Of a stretch of 64,000 nucleotides of DNA, positions 10,740 to 23,479 are shown in pieces. The stretch is from positions 32,697,818 through 32,761,817 of the forward strand of contig NC_089239.1 of the NCBI RefSeq assembly GCF_963924675.1. The letters run 5' to 3'. The notes under the pieces are model-generated. The model searched no databases. It saw only the letters and a list, made by a program, of their open reading frames with translations, and was not told where the DNA came from. Every line of letters begins with the position of its first letter. The first letter of the stretch is position 1. A program made the position numbers and the translations under genes. This stretch comes from Phocoena phocoena. Its lineage: Eukaryota > Chordata > Mammalia > Artiodactyla > Phocoenidae.

Positions 10740-11499
10740 TGGATTAAAGTATTCTGTGACTCCTGAAACTCTGCATGGATTAATAATACTCAACCAACTA
10801 CAGTTTCCTTCAAATAATCTGATTTTAGATTTATAATCTTCTTACCCTGCTCATGCATCTAAGGCACAAAGACATTGTACATTTCCATACCATCAACTGT
10901 TATACTTGGCAGTGGCTTCTCTGTGGCTGGGTATACAAATCTAAAGTCAAAGGTATGAGAGCATCCCTACGTGAGATCAGACGTGAGTACCTGGTAACAC
11001 ATCTGAGACCACGCTCAGCTGGCCTCTAATTATTCCATGCCTGATGAAAGTATATATCAATCATTATCCTCTTTCCAAGAGTGCTGCTGATTCGCTGACT
11101 CACTTAATACGACCATTTGTTCTATTCTGTCCTCGAGAAGGGCAACCTGGCAGCAGACCATTGATACTCAAGGGCAAAAAGCTAGACCTAAGCACGGTAT
11201 GCGGATGACAGAGAAGAGGCTCACAGAGCTCATGTAAAACTAATATTGTTTAGATAAAGAGGACTTACTAAGAAAATTAACTTAGGTAATGTTGAAATGA
11301 AGTGTATCTGGACCAAAATGTCAGAGCATTATTTGAATATTCTATATTTACTCTTTATAGGAAAATTATTATTCATAGTTGTAATTAATATCTCGGGATC
11401 TTACAGATAAATTACCTAGTCATGAACTGTATTCTTACATGAAGTAAGCAGTAAGTTGTGATAGGATGAAAAGATCATCAACACAAAAGTTACTGCTGA
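10740..11499. other. Unrecognised complex sequence
   Basis: No family or gene is recognised. From about 10860 to 11240 the sequence is noticeably less AT-rich and free of low-complexity runs, and includes several CpG sites. That is unlike the decayed repeats nearby, so it is a place to test for conserved non-coding sequence. Confidence 0.4.
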
Positions 11500-11730
11500 G
11501 TAACAGTAGCCACCACTTACTGAGTACTCATTACTCTCCCAGGACTGGAATAAGTTCTTGCACATATCTGCTCGCTGATCAGTACAACAAACCTAAAAGG
11601 TAACATTACTTTCATTTCTACTGATAAAAGAACTAACCGGAGAGAGGTTAAGTAACATCTAAAACACGATAAAATTGTAACTCAAACCCAGGCAATTTGG
11701 CTGCAGTCATTGCTCTCAACTACTTCTTTA
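11500..11730 (+). repeat. MIR SINE relic
   Basis: In MIR order: 'accacttactgagtactcattactctcccaggactggaataag', 'cagtacaacaaacctaaaaggtaacattac', 'ctgataaaagaactaaccggagagaggttaagtaacat', 'aactcaaacccaggcaatttggctgcag'. This is nearly the whole MIR, well preserved at the core. Confidence 0.88.
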
Positions 11731-14700
11731 TATATTGTGTCAATTATTATTTTAATTAATATCTACCATGTGCCTACTTCTGAGCTCTGTGTTATGAGGT
11801 TTTGAAAAACAAATCAATACAAAATCCAACGTGAAAATAAGTACACACATGATAAATTTTAGTAGTATTTATTATATGATGGTATGCTGTTTGTAACATT
11901 TAATCAAAGAGAGAATAAGTGTCTTAAAAGAATCAATTAGGGTCCCTGGAGGAAGTAATGGCACTTCAATCCCTCATGGATAAGATAAAACATTTGTATA
12001 AGCAAAGATGGAAAGCAGTTCAAATAGATGGACTCTACAAAATATGAAAAACAGCATGGTTAGCAAAAAACAAGAGCTATATTCAGGGTAAACCAATCCT
12101 TTTTTCCCAACTCCGGTCATCTTTATTATCTCCACTGGCAAATTCTCCTTGTTTAGATTGTTTCTTACCCATTAAATCTTCCTAAATTCTGACTTACATG
12201 AACTCTTGAGATATGCCTCTGGATTCTGAGCTTCATCTAACCTCTTAGACTCATGAGTTGATGCTTTTAGTTTCATGTCTATATATATATAGGTCTAGAG
12301 AATATGGCACTCATGTCGTAATTTCTCTCAGAACATGGGAGTTAATATGACAAGTAAGTTGAGTCGAAATATCTGAGGTCAGAGATAAGATGAAACTACA
12401 GATTAATGAGACTGACTTTATTATGTTGCTGCTTGACGGCCTTAAGATTATTTCTTAAAGAAAAGTTTCAGAAATACTGTGAATAATGAAATTTCTTTAA
12501 TAAGAAACTGCTCATTTCTTTATTATTTGAAACTGCAACAAAATTCTAAAGCCCATCAAGACACCATTATATAACAAGATCTAGAAAACTGAGGGGTTAT
12601 ACTTAACTATTTACATTATAATAAAACAATTTTGTAAGAAGGTGACTATACTTGAAGATCTGAATGAACTACACCAAAGCTATAGCTTGGACCCGTGTGG
12701 CATCTAAAAGTAATTTTTAAAAAAGTGGATTACAAAGCTTTATGGAATCAATGGATAGCATCCCAAAGTGGACTACTTGAGTAAGTGTCTGTATTTAAAA
12801 AGTTACTATTATGTAACTGCATTTCATAAATCCACCACCTAGAGTATTAGGAGTAGAATTACTAGTGGTAAAAAATTAGTAAACCTTTCCTGCCTGGCTG
12901 ATAGTGAAAGTAGCCAGAATAATAGCAATAAAAATTCAGCTTCTGAAGGGCGTAATCTATCTGAAAAGTAGGTGTCATGCAAGATTTTGAAGTGTGAGGG
13001 AGTGCTGGTAATTTTAGTTTCTTCTATGAAACTAAATTCTTATGCTATTTGAATCTTGCAAATAACTTTAAATATATATATATTTAAAATAAGTCCACAT
13101 CTAATTCCATTTACAGCAAGCTGCAGAGCTATTTAATATAAAGAGTAATTTTCTCCTTTAGATCAATAGATTGCAAAGGCATATTCAATATGTTTTATTA
13201 GTATTTCTAAGTGGGCTAGTCATTTTTGAAATGTAATTAAGGGTGCAGTGCCATTAGGAAATCTGAAGTTTTCTTTTTTTTATAAACCTTAAACAGATAA
13301 TGAGTTATAGTTTTGTTATGTAATCAAATATTATGAAGAAAATTATAGAAATTATTAAAATAATGATAAATGATCTAAAAAGTAATAGGTCATTAGACAA
13401 GTAAGAATATGAATACTTGAATGGTCTAAAAAATTGCATTTCAACATCTTATCTTTACACAAAATAATTTGAAGTTCCTTTTAAAAAAGGCAATGTACAT
13501 AAAGTACTTAAGGTAAATCAGAATATATTCATATCTTTTTTAAAATTTTCAGTGAAATATCTTAGAGAAAAACTTCAAGAGAATGACTATTACTTAATCA
13601 AATTGTGTCATATTAGTCATTTTCTGATAAATGAATTTGGAGTAGGCAAAGCTATGAATTCTCAATTCAAGTTGTGTGGAACTAATTAGAAAGTAAAATA
13701 AAAGAAATAATGGTGGTGATACAATTAAAAACAAAATAAAGATTTATCCATTTTTATGCACAGTGTACTCTTCTTCCAGGTTCATGTTTTAACTTGGTTT
13801 ATATTATTTTCAAGTGTTGTTATTAGTGTAAAAAAAGACCACTAACACAGATTGCCCAAAGATGATATATTCAACTGAAACTACCTAAGACCATCCCACT
13901 CCAATTGTAGCACTCTGCCTGGCTTTCTAGAGGTGGCAAGTCTCATGCCCTATGTCATTCCTAATGAATGTGAATTTGCATTTAACAACATCCCTGACAG
14001 TAAAGTTTGGGAAGTACTATTTTAAGGTGTATTATTCCAGGCAAAGTCTACCTGATATACCAAGTGCCTACAAATGTGCAAATTGCTATCTCCTTCTTTT
14101 TCATTATTAATAAAAAAAAAATCTTAAAACGAGTGTTCCTATTCTATCTTCAGTACTACATAATGCTTTCATTGAAGGAATTATTTTTACAATGAGTGAA
14201 TGAATAGATGAATGTAGTAATATGAATTATTTATTGAATAAAAGTGGAGGTAAAGCTTTAAGGAAAAGCAGAAAGATTGAAGCTAAATGTGCGAAACAAA
14301 CTCAGAGGAACGAAAGAGCTGGGAGTGTAGGGAGAAGGATGTTTTTAGAAGTATAAGGGCTCATGAGAAGTGGTACCAGTTCTATTAGTTTACATATATC
14401 AACCCCTCAAGCTCTGTGATTTGATGAAACATTTATGACAAAGAAAGCAGAGAATTAACTTGATTTTCTTTTTGATTGTAGCTAGGGAGTTGGAATAAAA
14501 GAATCACCAACATGGCACATGACTGATGTGGGCTTTGGTAGGGCAGGGACGAGTTCCCAAAGCTGAGCTAATGGAAGTATTTTCTGCCACAGAGTGATAG
14601 CGAGTGGAGGGGACTAAGGCTGGAAAACCAAGCTGTGATAAACGTGGGCAATTCAATCTGGTATATCAACCTCAGACATGCGCGTGCAGCTGGATGGCAC

Positions 14701-15170
14701 AATGGAAGCAGCCAGTCTGCAGGTTTTAGAACAGATACATGGCAAGAGCAGCAGCAACGGGAACTGGTATTTCAGATTGTCTGGTAGTCAAGGGTGCCAT
14801 TTAGATGAGATTCCGTAGCCATGGGAGGGTTTACAGACTTATAGGTCACTCTTGTGGAATACTTCTTTTGTTAACACTTTCAATCTTAAAGACAATCTCA
14901 AGCCAAAGACTCTCTAAGCCACTGTGGATCAAAGTTCATTTTAACCCCTGAGCATCACAGAAATGGGAAACTGAAGTACAGGTACTCTAAGCAGATGTGT
15001 GTTTAGAGTTGTTGCACGCGGATGCTTACAATACTAATTATTTCTAGAAATTACTAGTTTTGAAATTACTATAATTCCATGGAATTGAAATGATTCTTGC
15101 TTCACACAAATGTCATTGCACTTGACATTCTAACATTTAGATTCTTAAGCTTATTAAAATATTAAGACTA
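11731..15170. other. Mostly unrecognised AT-rich stretch
   Basis: I see no gene and no repeat family I can name over most of this span. Small features: a (TA)n tract at about 12279-12291, a 22-bp AT palindrome (listed separately), and a less AT-rich block at about 14500-14830 with several CpG sites. The block is not recognisable as a SINE or LTR. 'atctaccatgtgcctacttctgagctctg' near 11761 may be a further MIR-like scrap. Confidence 0.4.
13067..13088. repeat. 22-bp perfect palindrome, AT only
   Basis: The 22 bases read identically on both strands: TTTAAA at each end around a (TA)n core. It could extrude as a small cruciform. In AT-rich DNA a TA microsatellite easily gives such symmetry, so no function is claimed. 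Confidence 0.9.
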
Positions 15171-15194
15171 TGTATGTATGTGTGTGTGTGTGTG
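15171..15194. repeat. (TG)n microsatellite
   Basis: Begins with 'tatgtatg' and continues as about 9 TG units. It lies just upstream of a short (GATA)n patch at 15200-15210. Confidence 0.92.
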
Positions 15195-15249
15195 GAGAAA
15201 GATAGATAGATCTCAACCACCAAAAAAAATGTATTAAAAGAGATACTCA

Positions 15250-15439
15250 GGGCTTCCCTGGTGGCGCATTGGTTGAGAGTCCGCCTGCCGATGCAGGGGA
15301 CACGGGTTCGTGCCCTGGTCTGGGAGGATCCCACATGCTGCGGAGCGGCTGGGCCCGTGAGCCATGGTCGCTGGGCCTGCGCGTCCGGAGCCTGTGCTCC
15401 GCAACGGGAGAGGCCACAACAGTGAGAGGCCCACGTACC

Positions 15440-15468
<29 letters not shown>
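15250..15468 (+). mobile_element. CHR-type tRNA-Glu SINE, short form, inserted in an old L1
   Basis: Full length, close to the short-form consensus ('ggcttccctggtggcgcattggttgagagtccgcc' ... 'gaggcccacgtaccg'), with a pure A tail of about 31, which suggests relative youth. A perfect 14-bp TSD, 'aaaagagatactca', lies at 15236-15249 and 15469-15482. The A of the target follows TT, as expected for L1 endonuclease (TT/AAAA). The flanking DNA is old L1, so the order of insertion is clear. Confidence 0.97.
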
Positions 15469-15475
<7 letters not shown>

Positions 15476-15766
15476 ATACTCAAAAACACTACAGATAAAT
15501 AAAAATGGAATTCTAAAAAATATTCAAGTAACCCACAGGAAAGAAGGGAAAAGAAAGCAGACACAAAATACAGAGAGAATTGACTGGGGAAAAAAGGTCA
15601 GATTTAAACTTTAACATATTAATAATTGGATGAGAAGTAAAAGGTCTACACATATCAATTAAAAGAAGGAGATTAGCAGAGTATATTAATAAAATAAACC
15701 AACTAGATGCTGTATACAAGAAGCCCACTTCAAATATAATAACATAGGTAGTATGAAAATAAAAGA

Positions 15767-15786
15767 ACACACACACACACATACAT
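15767..15786. repeat. Short (AC)n / (ATAC)n microsatellite
   Basis: About seven AC units followed by 'atacatac', inside the L1 relic. Confidence 0.85.
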
Positions 15787-17135
15787 ACCATGGAAATATT
15801 GTCAAAAGAAAGCAAGAGTAGTTATATTAATATCTGATAAATTAGACTTCAGAGCAAAGAAAATTACTAGAGACATAGAGATTCAACCAATCTAGAGGAC
15901 ACAGCAATTCTAAATGTTATGCATCTAGAATAACAAAATAGCTACAAATCATGTGAAGCAAAAACTGACAGAACTGCAAGAACACATAAAAACTGCGAAA
16001 TTCAAGTTGTTGGAGACTTCAACAGCCCTCTTTCAACAACTGAAAGAACAACTAGATAGAAAATCAGCAAAGATATCAATCCCCCCATCAACCAACAGTA
16101 CCTAATCAAGACTTATAGAACATTCCATCCAACAACAACTGAATAGGCATTCTTTTCAAGTGACCACAAAAGTTATACCAAGATAGGCCATATCCTGGGC
16201 TGTAAAACAAACCTCAATAATGTTAAAAGAATTAAAATCCTACAGAGTGCATCCTCTGACCGCAGTGAATCAAACTAGAAATTAATAACAGAAGGAAAAC
16301 AGGAAACTTTTCAAATAATTGGAAACTAAATTACACACGTCTAAATAATCCCTTGGTTAAAGAAAAGCACTGAGAGAAAATTTTAAAATAATTAAACTGA
16401 ATGAAAATGAAAATTTCAATATATTAAAATATGTGGAACACAACTAAATCAGTATTGAATTGGAAATGCATGGCTCTAAATGCTTATATTAGCAAAGATG
16501 GAAGGTCTCAAATAAATAATTTAAATTTCTATCAGAAGAAACTTGAGTAAGTAGAACAAAAATCAAAGTGAAGTAGAAGGAAAAAATAAAAATAAGAGCA
16601 GAGACTGCAATGAAACCTGAAAAGAAAAACTAAGAAGAAAATTAATAGAACAAGAGCTGGTTCTTTGAAAAGATTAATAAAATTTTCAAAATTCTAGCAA
16701 GACACCCAAGGGGGAAAAAAAGAGAAGACACACTATTAATATTAGGAATGAAACGAGATATGATTACAGACTCTGCAGACACCAGAAGGATAATAAGGTA
16801 ATACTATAAACAGTGCTACACACACAAATTTCACACTTTGATTTAGTCAGAAAGTAAGAACTACTTCAACAAACATTAAATATGCAATAAATAATTTCAA
16901 TAACCCCTTAACTACTAAAGAAACTGAACTCATACTTTGACACCTCTGGAAAAATAAATTGTCAGGTCTTGATGCTTTCATTGGAGAATTCTATCAAATA
17001 TTTAAAGAAGAATTAACATCAATTCTACAGATTCTCTTCGAGAAAAAATGAAGTGAACACCACTCAACTCATTCTCTGAAGCCTGCATCACAGTGACACA
17101 AAAGCCAAAGGCAGTACCAAAAGGAAAATAATTTA

Positions 17136-17265
17136 AGAGAGAGAGAGATGGATGGAGGGAGGGAGGGAGGGAGAGAGGGAGAGAGGGAGAGAGGGAGGGA
17201 GGGAGGGAGGGAGAGAGGGAGGGAGGGAGGGAGGGAGGGAGGGAGAGAGGGAGGGAGGGAGGGAG
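17136..17265. repeat. (GGGA)n / (GA)n purine microsatellite, about 130 bp
   Basis: Starts as (GA)n and 'gatggatgga', then becomes GGGA repeats with several GAGA interruptions, purely purine on the plus strand from about 17153. Runs of GGG with single-base spacers meet the simple G-quadruplex pattern many times over. The complementary strand gives proline/serine/leucine-rich open frames that are artefacts of the repeat. It lies inside the old L1. Confidence 0.97.
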
Positions 17266-18250
17266 CAAATTATAGGCCAATATCCTTCATTAATATAGTG
17301 TAAATTTTTTCAAAAAAATATTAAGTCGAATTCAAAATATTTGAAAATAATTATATATCATGATCAAATGTATACAAGGCTGATTCAATATTTGAAAATT
17401 AGTTATCACAATCCACGATAACAGCGTTAGGTATGAAGTATGAAGAAAAATATATGATCATATTAATTTACGCAGAAATGTATGTTCAACAAAATCCAAT
17501 ACCCGTTCATAACTTTTCAGAAACTAGGAAGAGGGGAATTTCCCCAACTTATAAAGAAAATCTACAAAACCCCAGAATTCCCATTATGCTTGGTGAAAGA
17601 CTGAATGCTTTCCTTATAAAATCAGAAACAAGGTATAATTTTCCATTCTCATCTCTGCTACTCAACATAATACTCAAAGTCTAGTCAGTGCAATAAGGGG
17701 AAAAAAGGAAACAAAAGACATGTATACTAGGAAGGAAGAAATAAACTGTTCCTATTTTCAGATAACAGTATTTTCTGCTTAGAAAAGCCCTAGGGATCTC
17801 TAAGAAACTCTCTTAGAATTAATAAGTGAGTTCAGCAAGTTCATAGAATATAAGATCAACATATAAAACATAGGTATATTTCTATATACTAGCAATCAAC
17901 GTGTGGAAACTGAAACGAAAAATACAATTTCATCTGTAATTTCTTAAAAATAAAAACACTTAGATGTAAATTTCACAAACTGTATACAAAATTTATATAC
18001 TGGATACAACAAAACACTACTGAGGAAGAGATATTTTACCTAAGCAGCTATATGGACAGCAAACAAATACATGAAAAGATGTTAAACGTCATTAGTTTAA
18101 GGAAAATGCTAATTGAGACTACTATGAGTGTCACTACATAATTATCAGAACAGCTGAAAAATAAACAGTAACACCATGAAATGTTGGTGAGGAAGCAGAG
18201 AAAACAGACCACTTATACACTGCTGATGCAAACACATTTTAAAACTTGCA

Positions 18251-18380
18251 TTTATCTGATTACAGATAATTATATTTTTCATGTTATTCGGAAGAATTTC
18301 TTGCATATTTTAGATATGAATTCCTTACTGATCTGAAATGTTGTGGTTACCTATTCACATTTTAAATATGTGAACACTTA
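18251..18380 (-). repeat. Possible antisense L1 scrap next to the sense L1
   Basis: 'aagaatttcttgcatattttagatatgaattccttactgatctgaaatg' resembles antisense L1 ORF2 ('aagagttctttatatattctagatattaattccttatcagatatatg'). It starts where the sense L1 stops. It may be the inverted end of the same insertion or an independent fragment. Similarity is modest. Confidence 0.42.
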
Positions 18381-19684
18381 AAATAGTCATATCTTTAATA
18401 TAGTCTACTAAATGGATGAAAATGCGCACGACCAGAGCATGAAAGGAGAATGAACGCACCAGATAGTATGTGGTTGGCACGGTTTACAAAATACAGTGTA
18501 TTACTGTTTCCTCATGAAAACCACGTGCAAGTTATAGTTACTTTTATGAAATAAACAGAATTAGTTCCTTCAGTATTGAAGAACAGAAATGTTATGCAAA
18601 GATTAAAGAAAATTAGTGCATTTTTAACTGTCAGTTATAATAGATTTGCTTGCGGGCCATAGTCTAATCTTACATGGGCAACTGTTTTTCTGACACTGAT
18701 AAACTTGTACAATTTAATATATTTTAAAGCAATATGTATTTGAAAAATTAAGGGCCATCAATAAGGCTTACAGCTGAAATTACTATTTCAGTTGGCCTAA
18801 TTGTGAGATCTATCAACATTTCCATTGATTTTGGACTTATAATTCTATTAGGTACAATATCCAGTTTTCTAATTATAAAAAAGAAAAGTGAAGGAATTTT
18901 ATGAACAATTTGGAAGTTGTTTTATAACCTTTTATTTCCTTTACTTGTCATTAATTGACTCATTCTCTCATGCTCAAGTTCTGGAAATTTCTTTCAGATA
19001 TTTTTGTTATTTATAAAGATCATACCACATGTATTAAGAAAATCCCAGTAGAAAAATACAGAATCCTGTTTGAAAGTATTTTAGGCATTAGTTCATGCTA
19101 CTTCTGAAAATTAGCTTTTTAACAGAGGTATCGATATCCCACTTCTTTCTCTTTGGAATAGTCTCTGTGTTATAAAGTATAGAAAGCACATTTTACTCAA
19201 ACATAAACAATGTTCAGTAAATAACTTAAAGACATGTAACACATAATTTCAGGTTAATTATTTAAAATACATATTATCAAAGCACAATATAAGTTCTTGT
19301 TAAGGCCTTCATCAATCGATAAAGTATGACACTATATCCATCATGCAACACAACTGGGGATACAGAAACAAAACCAAAACTCCTTTTCTACTTTTTGATT
19401 CCTTAAAGTATGAAGACTTTGAAACATAATCAATATTTTGAATCAATGTTTGGGAGAAATGTGCTACTATATTGGTATGCATTTTAACTTTAATTGTTTT
19501 GATATATAGCTTGAGAAAAGGAAGCAGAAAAGAACAGATAATGAGAAGGAAAATAATAAAAGTAGATACGAACTGAAACTTTGAGATAGTGTAAGCTGTG
19601 TCTATATAAAATGTATTCATTTTTAAAAATATTTGTTTAATAACTGTCATTAAAATTTATAAAAATGATTAAAATACATTATGA
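18381..19684. other. No feature recognised
   Basis: AT-rich sequence with no family I can name and no coding signal. The 112-codon minus-strand frame at 19312-19650 is AT-driven and lacks any known domain. Confidence 0.42.
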
Positions 19685-19840
19685 AAACTTGGGTCTCAGT
19701 TCTGCTACTGTCACGCACAAGCTTTATGCCATTCAGCAAATTTCTTCAAAGTTTAGTGCATCATTTGCTTCATTACTACCCTGAGAATTTAGAACCTATA
19801 AAGAGAATCATTAGGAACATGTTAATATTTAAGGTTATAT
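19685..19840 (-). repeat. MIR SINE relic, antisense
   Basis: 'tgggtctcagttctgctactgtcacgcacaagctttatgccattcagcaaatttcttcaaa' follows antisense MIR ('gggttcaaatcccagctctgccacttactagctgtgtgaccttgggcaagtt'), followed by 'catcatttgcttcattactaccctgag' in place of the 'cagtttcctcatctg' part. Confidence 0.58.
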
Positions 19841-21040
19841 AACTGATAGTAAAATTCTACTTAGGACAACTTAATGTTTATTAGGCCATTTAATTTGAAA
19901 GTAATTGGAGCTTATTGTATGTCAAGTCATGCTGGCGAAGCTTCTTTCCCTTATTTCCTAGTTCAGTAATCATGTATTCTTTATGCGTTTATTCAATCCT
20001 CTAGGCTAAGCTCTAGAAACACAATGGTGAACAAAACACTGGTAGTTGTTTAGTTTAGTGCAGCATTCGCCAACCTTCAGCTTGTGAATCCTTAAAGGTT
20101 TCATGAAGATGTTGCAAGGGGTTCTTTTGTTAAAGGAGAAATGGCTTAGATTTCAAATTTCCATTTCTTTAGCAATATGATAATTTGCAAATCTTCTTTT
20201 ACAGCCAAACCATTTAAGAACCTCTGAGCATATACTGAGGAATCCCATGTAAAGATTAGTTAGAAGCAGATGAGTTTGCTCCTGATCCAATTCATTGATA
20301 TATCTGGGCCTTAGAGGCTACTGGTGTTTGCTTCTAGGTGAGAAGGTCATTGATTTCTATGCACTTTTTAAACAACCACTTACTGAATTTAGTGTGTGAA
20401 ACACATTTTTTTTGTTTAATTTTATCATGCAGTTTTAATTATTAAACTGTTGTAATTAGCTTTTATTGTTTATAATATATTATTTAATCAAGTCCAAATT
20501 TAATGTATAGATAATGTACAGAAAGAAATAAGTGACACTATGTTGAAGTACAGTTTAATGAGGAAAACCACTATTATAATTATTTCATAGATTGTTTTAA
20601 GATTCAGGGGTATATAAATCTCATTTGCCCAATCAATATATTTATATAGCACATTCAGTGTTCCAAACTTTGCAAATCAATATAAGGGAGAGAAAATATA
20701 GTGACTAACATATTCAATAAGATTATTTATTACAAGTAAGTTCTCCACATCATCGAATTCTACTCCTGAAAAAGACCTTGCAAATAGAAGTCATATATTC
20801 CTTTTTCTACTGCATTATTTACAACCAAAACAGAAATTATACAAACAACCTGACTGATAAATTTATAGAGTAGAAAATGAAAGAAAAAAAAACTATCCAA
20901 ACATCAGATCACGCAAGAAGTTTGCTCCGTATCTGATGCTGCAAATATAGGGTTACATCTTTGTCCCAACGTTAAAATAGTTCTAGTTCTCGGGGCAAAT
21001 GTAATATGGTATATGGTTCAAATGCTTTGAACTTACACAA
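19841..21040. other. No feature firmly recognised
   Basis: AT-rich. 'attcaatcctctaggctaagctctagaaacacaatggtgaacaaaacac' near 19990 resembles a widespread old mammalian interspersed repeat fragment ('...gtgctagggatacaatggtgaacaaaaca'), too short to name. The rest (for example 20060-20300) is unassigned. Confidence 0.4.
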
Positions 21041-21100
21041 AATATAAAACATAACATATGTAAGTACATAAAATATAACATATGTAAGTATAACATATAC
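21041..21100. repeat. Short imperfect tandem repeat, about 24-bp spacing
   Basis: 'ataacatatgtaagta' occurs at 21051-21066 and again at 21075-21090, followed by a partial third 'taacatata'. Simple slippage-type duplication in AT-rich DNA. Confidence 0.8.
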
Positions 21101-21259
21101 AAGTTTTGCCTATATAGATTATACATGGTAGAGATTTTTTTCCAAGAAGCTAAATATTGCCTCTAGTAAAAAATATATGGCTCCCCCCCAACCACCTGGC
21201 ATTCCAGTTTCCCCACCAGTTTATGTAATCATCCATCTTTTCTTCCCACTGGTTTTTAA

Positions 21260-22480
21260 ATGTACCATAATTCATACAGTAGACTCCAGAATTGTGTGAA
21301 GGCTATTTCTAGAATTTTGACTTTGATCTATGCATTTCTACGTTGTGCTTTAATACCTGGTAGGGTTAACCCCTTCTGCCTTTCCACTATACTCTATTTT
21401 TATAGAAAGCTCTTAGCTGATCATGCTGATTTATTTTTTCATGTGACCTTTAAAACCAGATTCATTGTTTCGTCTCCTTCCCACAAAATATTACTTTTAT
21501 TCTTGGGGGGATTTCATTATACTTATGGAAGAACATACAGAGAAATGACATTCTTATCATTCTGAATATTACTATGTAGAACCAGCCATGCATTATATTT
21601 ATTTATGCCATCTTTGGGTCTTGGAGTAATATTTTAAATATTTCTTCACATAGATCAAGCTCATTTTGTGTTATATCTAGAGGCTTTAACACAGTTTTGG
21701 CCATTGTAAATGGAACTTTTTTGATATATTTTCTATCTGTGGCTTTTATATGAAAAGGCCACTGATTTCCGTAGGTTAATTTAGGACTTTGAATGCTATT
21801 GAAAATGAAATCGCTTCCTTAATTTCCTTTTTTGGAAATTTGGTTTTTGTCAAGCATCAGTTGACTACATTAGTGTAGATCTATTTCTGGGCTCTCTAGT
21901 CAGTTCCAATGATCTACACACCGTTTCTTTTGCCAATGTCATGTTATCTTAATTAAAGTGGCCTCTACGGTAAGTTTTGAAATCAGATAATGTGAGTCCA
22001 CCAATATTCCTCTACTTTTTCAGAACTGTGCTGGATATTCTAAGTTTTTATACTTTTCATATAAAATTTAGAATCAGTTTATTGATATCCACAAGATAGC
22101 TTGCTGAGATTTTGATGTGTGTTATGTTGATTCTATGGATACAACTGGGAAGAATCAACATCTTAAGAATATCAAGTCTTCCAATTCATATCCATGATTT
22201 ACTTCTGCATTTATTTAGATCGTCACTAACACTTTGCATCACTGTTTTGTAGTTTTCTGCATATACTTTTATCCACATATTTTTACATCATTTCTACATA
22301 TGCCGGTTTTATATCATTAATACCCTTGCTTGTGACCGTATTTATTTTGGTATTACTTTTATTATTTTGTAATAGTCAATGGTCGCTGGTCGCCTCCAAG
22401 ATTTTGGCAAAACCGCTTGACTAATTTCTTCCTTGCTTGAATATCAGTATTTAGTACTTTCTAAAAGAAGGGCTTATGGG
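21260..22480 (-). mobile_element. Decayed antisense LINE-1 (ORF2 region)
   Basis: Strongest between about 21840 and 22260: 'tttttgtcaagcatcagttgac', 'atctatttctgggctctctag', 'ttccaatgatct', 'ttttgaaatcagataatgtgagtccacc', 'aatttagaatcagtttattgatatcc', 'tgctgagattttgatgtgtgttatgttgattctatgg', 'atcaagtcttccaattcat'. This is the familiar antisense L1 ORF2 order. The part to the left (21260-21840) is more divergent but continues in register. It is an old copy, with no intact frame on the minus strand. Confidence 0.85.
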
Positions 22481-23230
22481 AACTAATTCTTACTTGATCC
22501 AACAGTTTTCAGCTACCTTTTCTTTTTTGGGGGAACGATAGTTTGTTTACTACAAAATGTCTTGGAGAAACATCTCATTGTGTCACTATTTTCTGTCAAT
22601 GGATGTAGTAAGGGATAAGTAGGATATAAATTTTCCATTAGAAATTACTATAATTGTTTGCCTCTCTGCTTTAAGATTTGTTTATTTATATTAGAAAATT
22701 TCAGTACCTTTACCAGCTGTATCTTTGTGTTGATTATTGTATGCCAAATCTCCTTTATCTCCTTGGAAAACATATGCCCTTTTAATTCGTATGTGTAAAA
22801 ATTATTTTTAATTTCTGGAATATTTTTTATGTATTCAATATTCTCTCTTTTCTAAATCTATTGTTTCAATTCTGTCCTCAAGGACACCAATTAGGCAGAA
22901 GTTAGATTTTCTTCCCTGCCTTCCATTTCAATTATTTCACTCAGAATTTATTTAACACTTTGTTAATTTTCATTTCCTTTCTCTGACTATTTTTGATCGT
23001 GCCTTTTATGTTTCTTAATTTATTATATTAACAGTGCTATGTCCTTTTGTACTGCTTTCATATTCACATAAATACTGTAATGGTTCTTTATTTTCTTTCA
23101 TTTCTTTTCTGAGATCTACCAGTTTATTTTTCATTTCTCATTTTCTAATAATATTTCTTTAAATTCTTAGAGTTCCTCTTTCTGCTCTTATTCATAACAG
23201 TGATTACATAATTACTTTTGTTTGTTTTTA
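22481..23230 (-). repeat. Probable continuation of an ancient antisense L1
   Basis: T-rich sequence with blocks like 'gctttaagatttgtttattta', 'caatattctctcttttc', 'ttctgtcctcaaggacaccaattagg', 'gatctaccagtttatttttcatttc', which resemble parts of very old L1M antisense consensus sequences. Divergence is high and I would not exclude unique DNA. Confidence 0.38.
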
Positions 23231-23479
23231 TTTACCTTAAAAAATGTTGTATGAGTACATATGCCTGTGATTAGCTTCAGGAAGGCTGACGAAGTGAATG
23301 CACGGGATAGAGTCTTGCCATCTGTGTTCCAGTCCCAGCCCCTTTCTATGTTCTCTCCTCATCAAAATGTCTGGAAACTTTAGAACAATATTCTCTAAGT
23401 TCACTTACAGCAAACCTCTGAGTTAGAGTTTACCAACAAGAATCACTTGCTTGAAATTTATAAACCAAAATAGAGGCAG

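Larger units (their letters stand above)
15210..18250 (+). mobile_element. Decayed sense LINE-1 (ORF2 region), interrupted by a SINE and (GGGA)n
   Basis: An old L1M-type copy with no usable frame. ORF2-like landmarks run in order: the segment after 15483 ('ggaattctaaaaaatattcaagtaacccacagg'), 'acttcaacagccctctttcaacaactgaaagaacaactagatagaaaatc' near 16016 and 'ttagaacattccatccaacaac' near 16118 (endonuclease half), 'caagagctggttctttgaaaagatt' near 16650, 'ggccaatatccttcattaatat' near 17275 (RT start), 'gcttagaaaagccctagggatctc' near 17778, and 'gtaacaccatgaaatgttggtgaggaagcagag' near 18170 (C-terminal part). Sequence between about 18045 and 18055 skips a large part of the C-terminal region, so the copy has an internal deletion. 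Stops and indels are everywhere. It is a dead element. Confidence 0.88.

Noticed and set aside
13067..13088. 22-bp palindrome as a protein binding site or origin
   Set aside because: It is explained by a TA microsatellite flanked by AAA/TTT. There is no supporting context.
17002..17280. Pro/Ser/Leu repeat protein on the minus strand
   Set aside because: A pure translation of the (GGGA)n tract.
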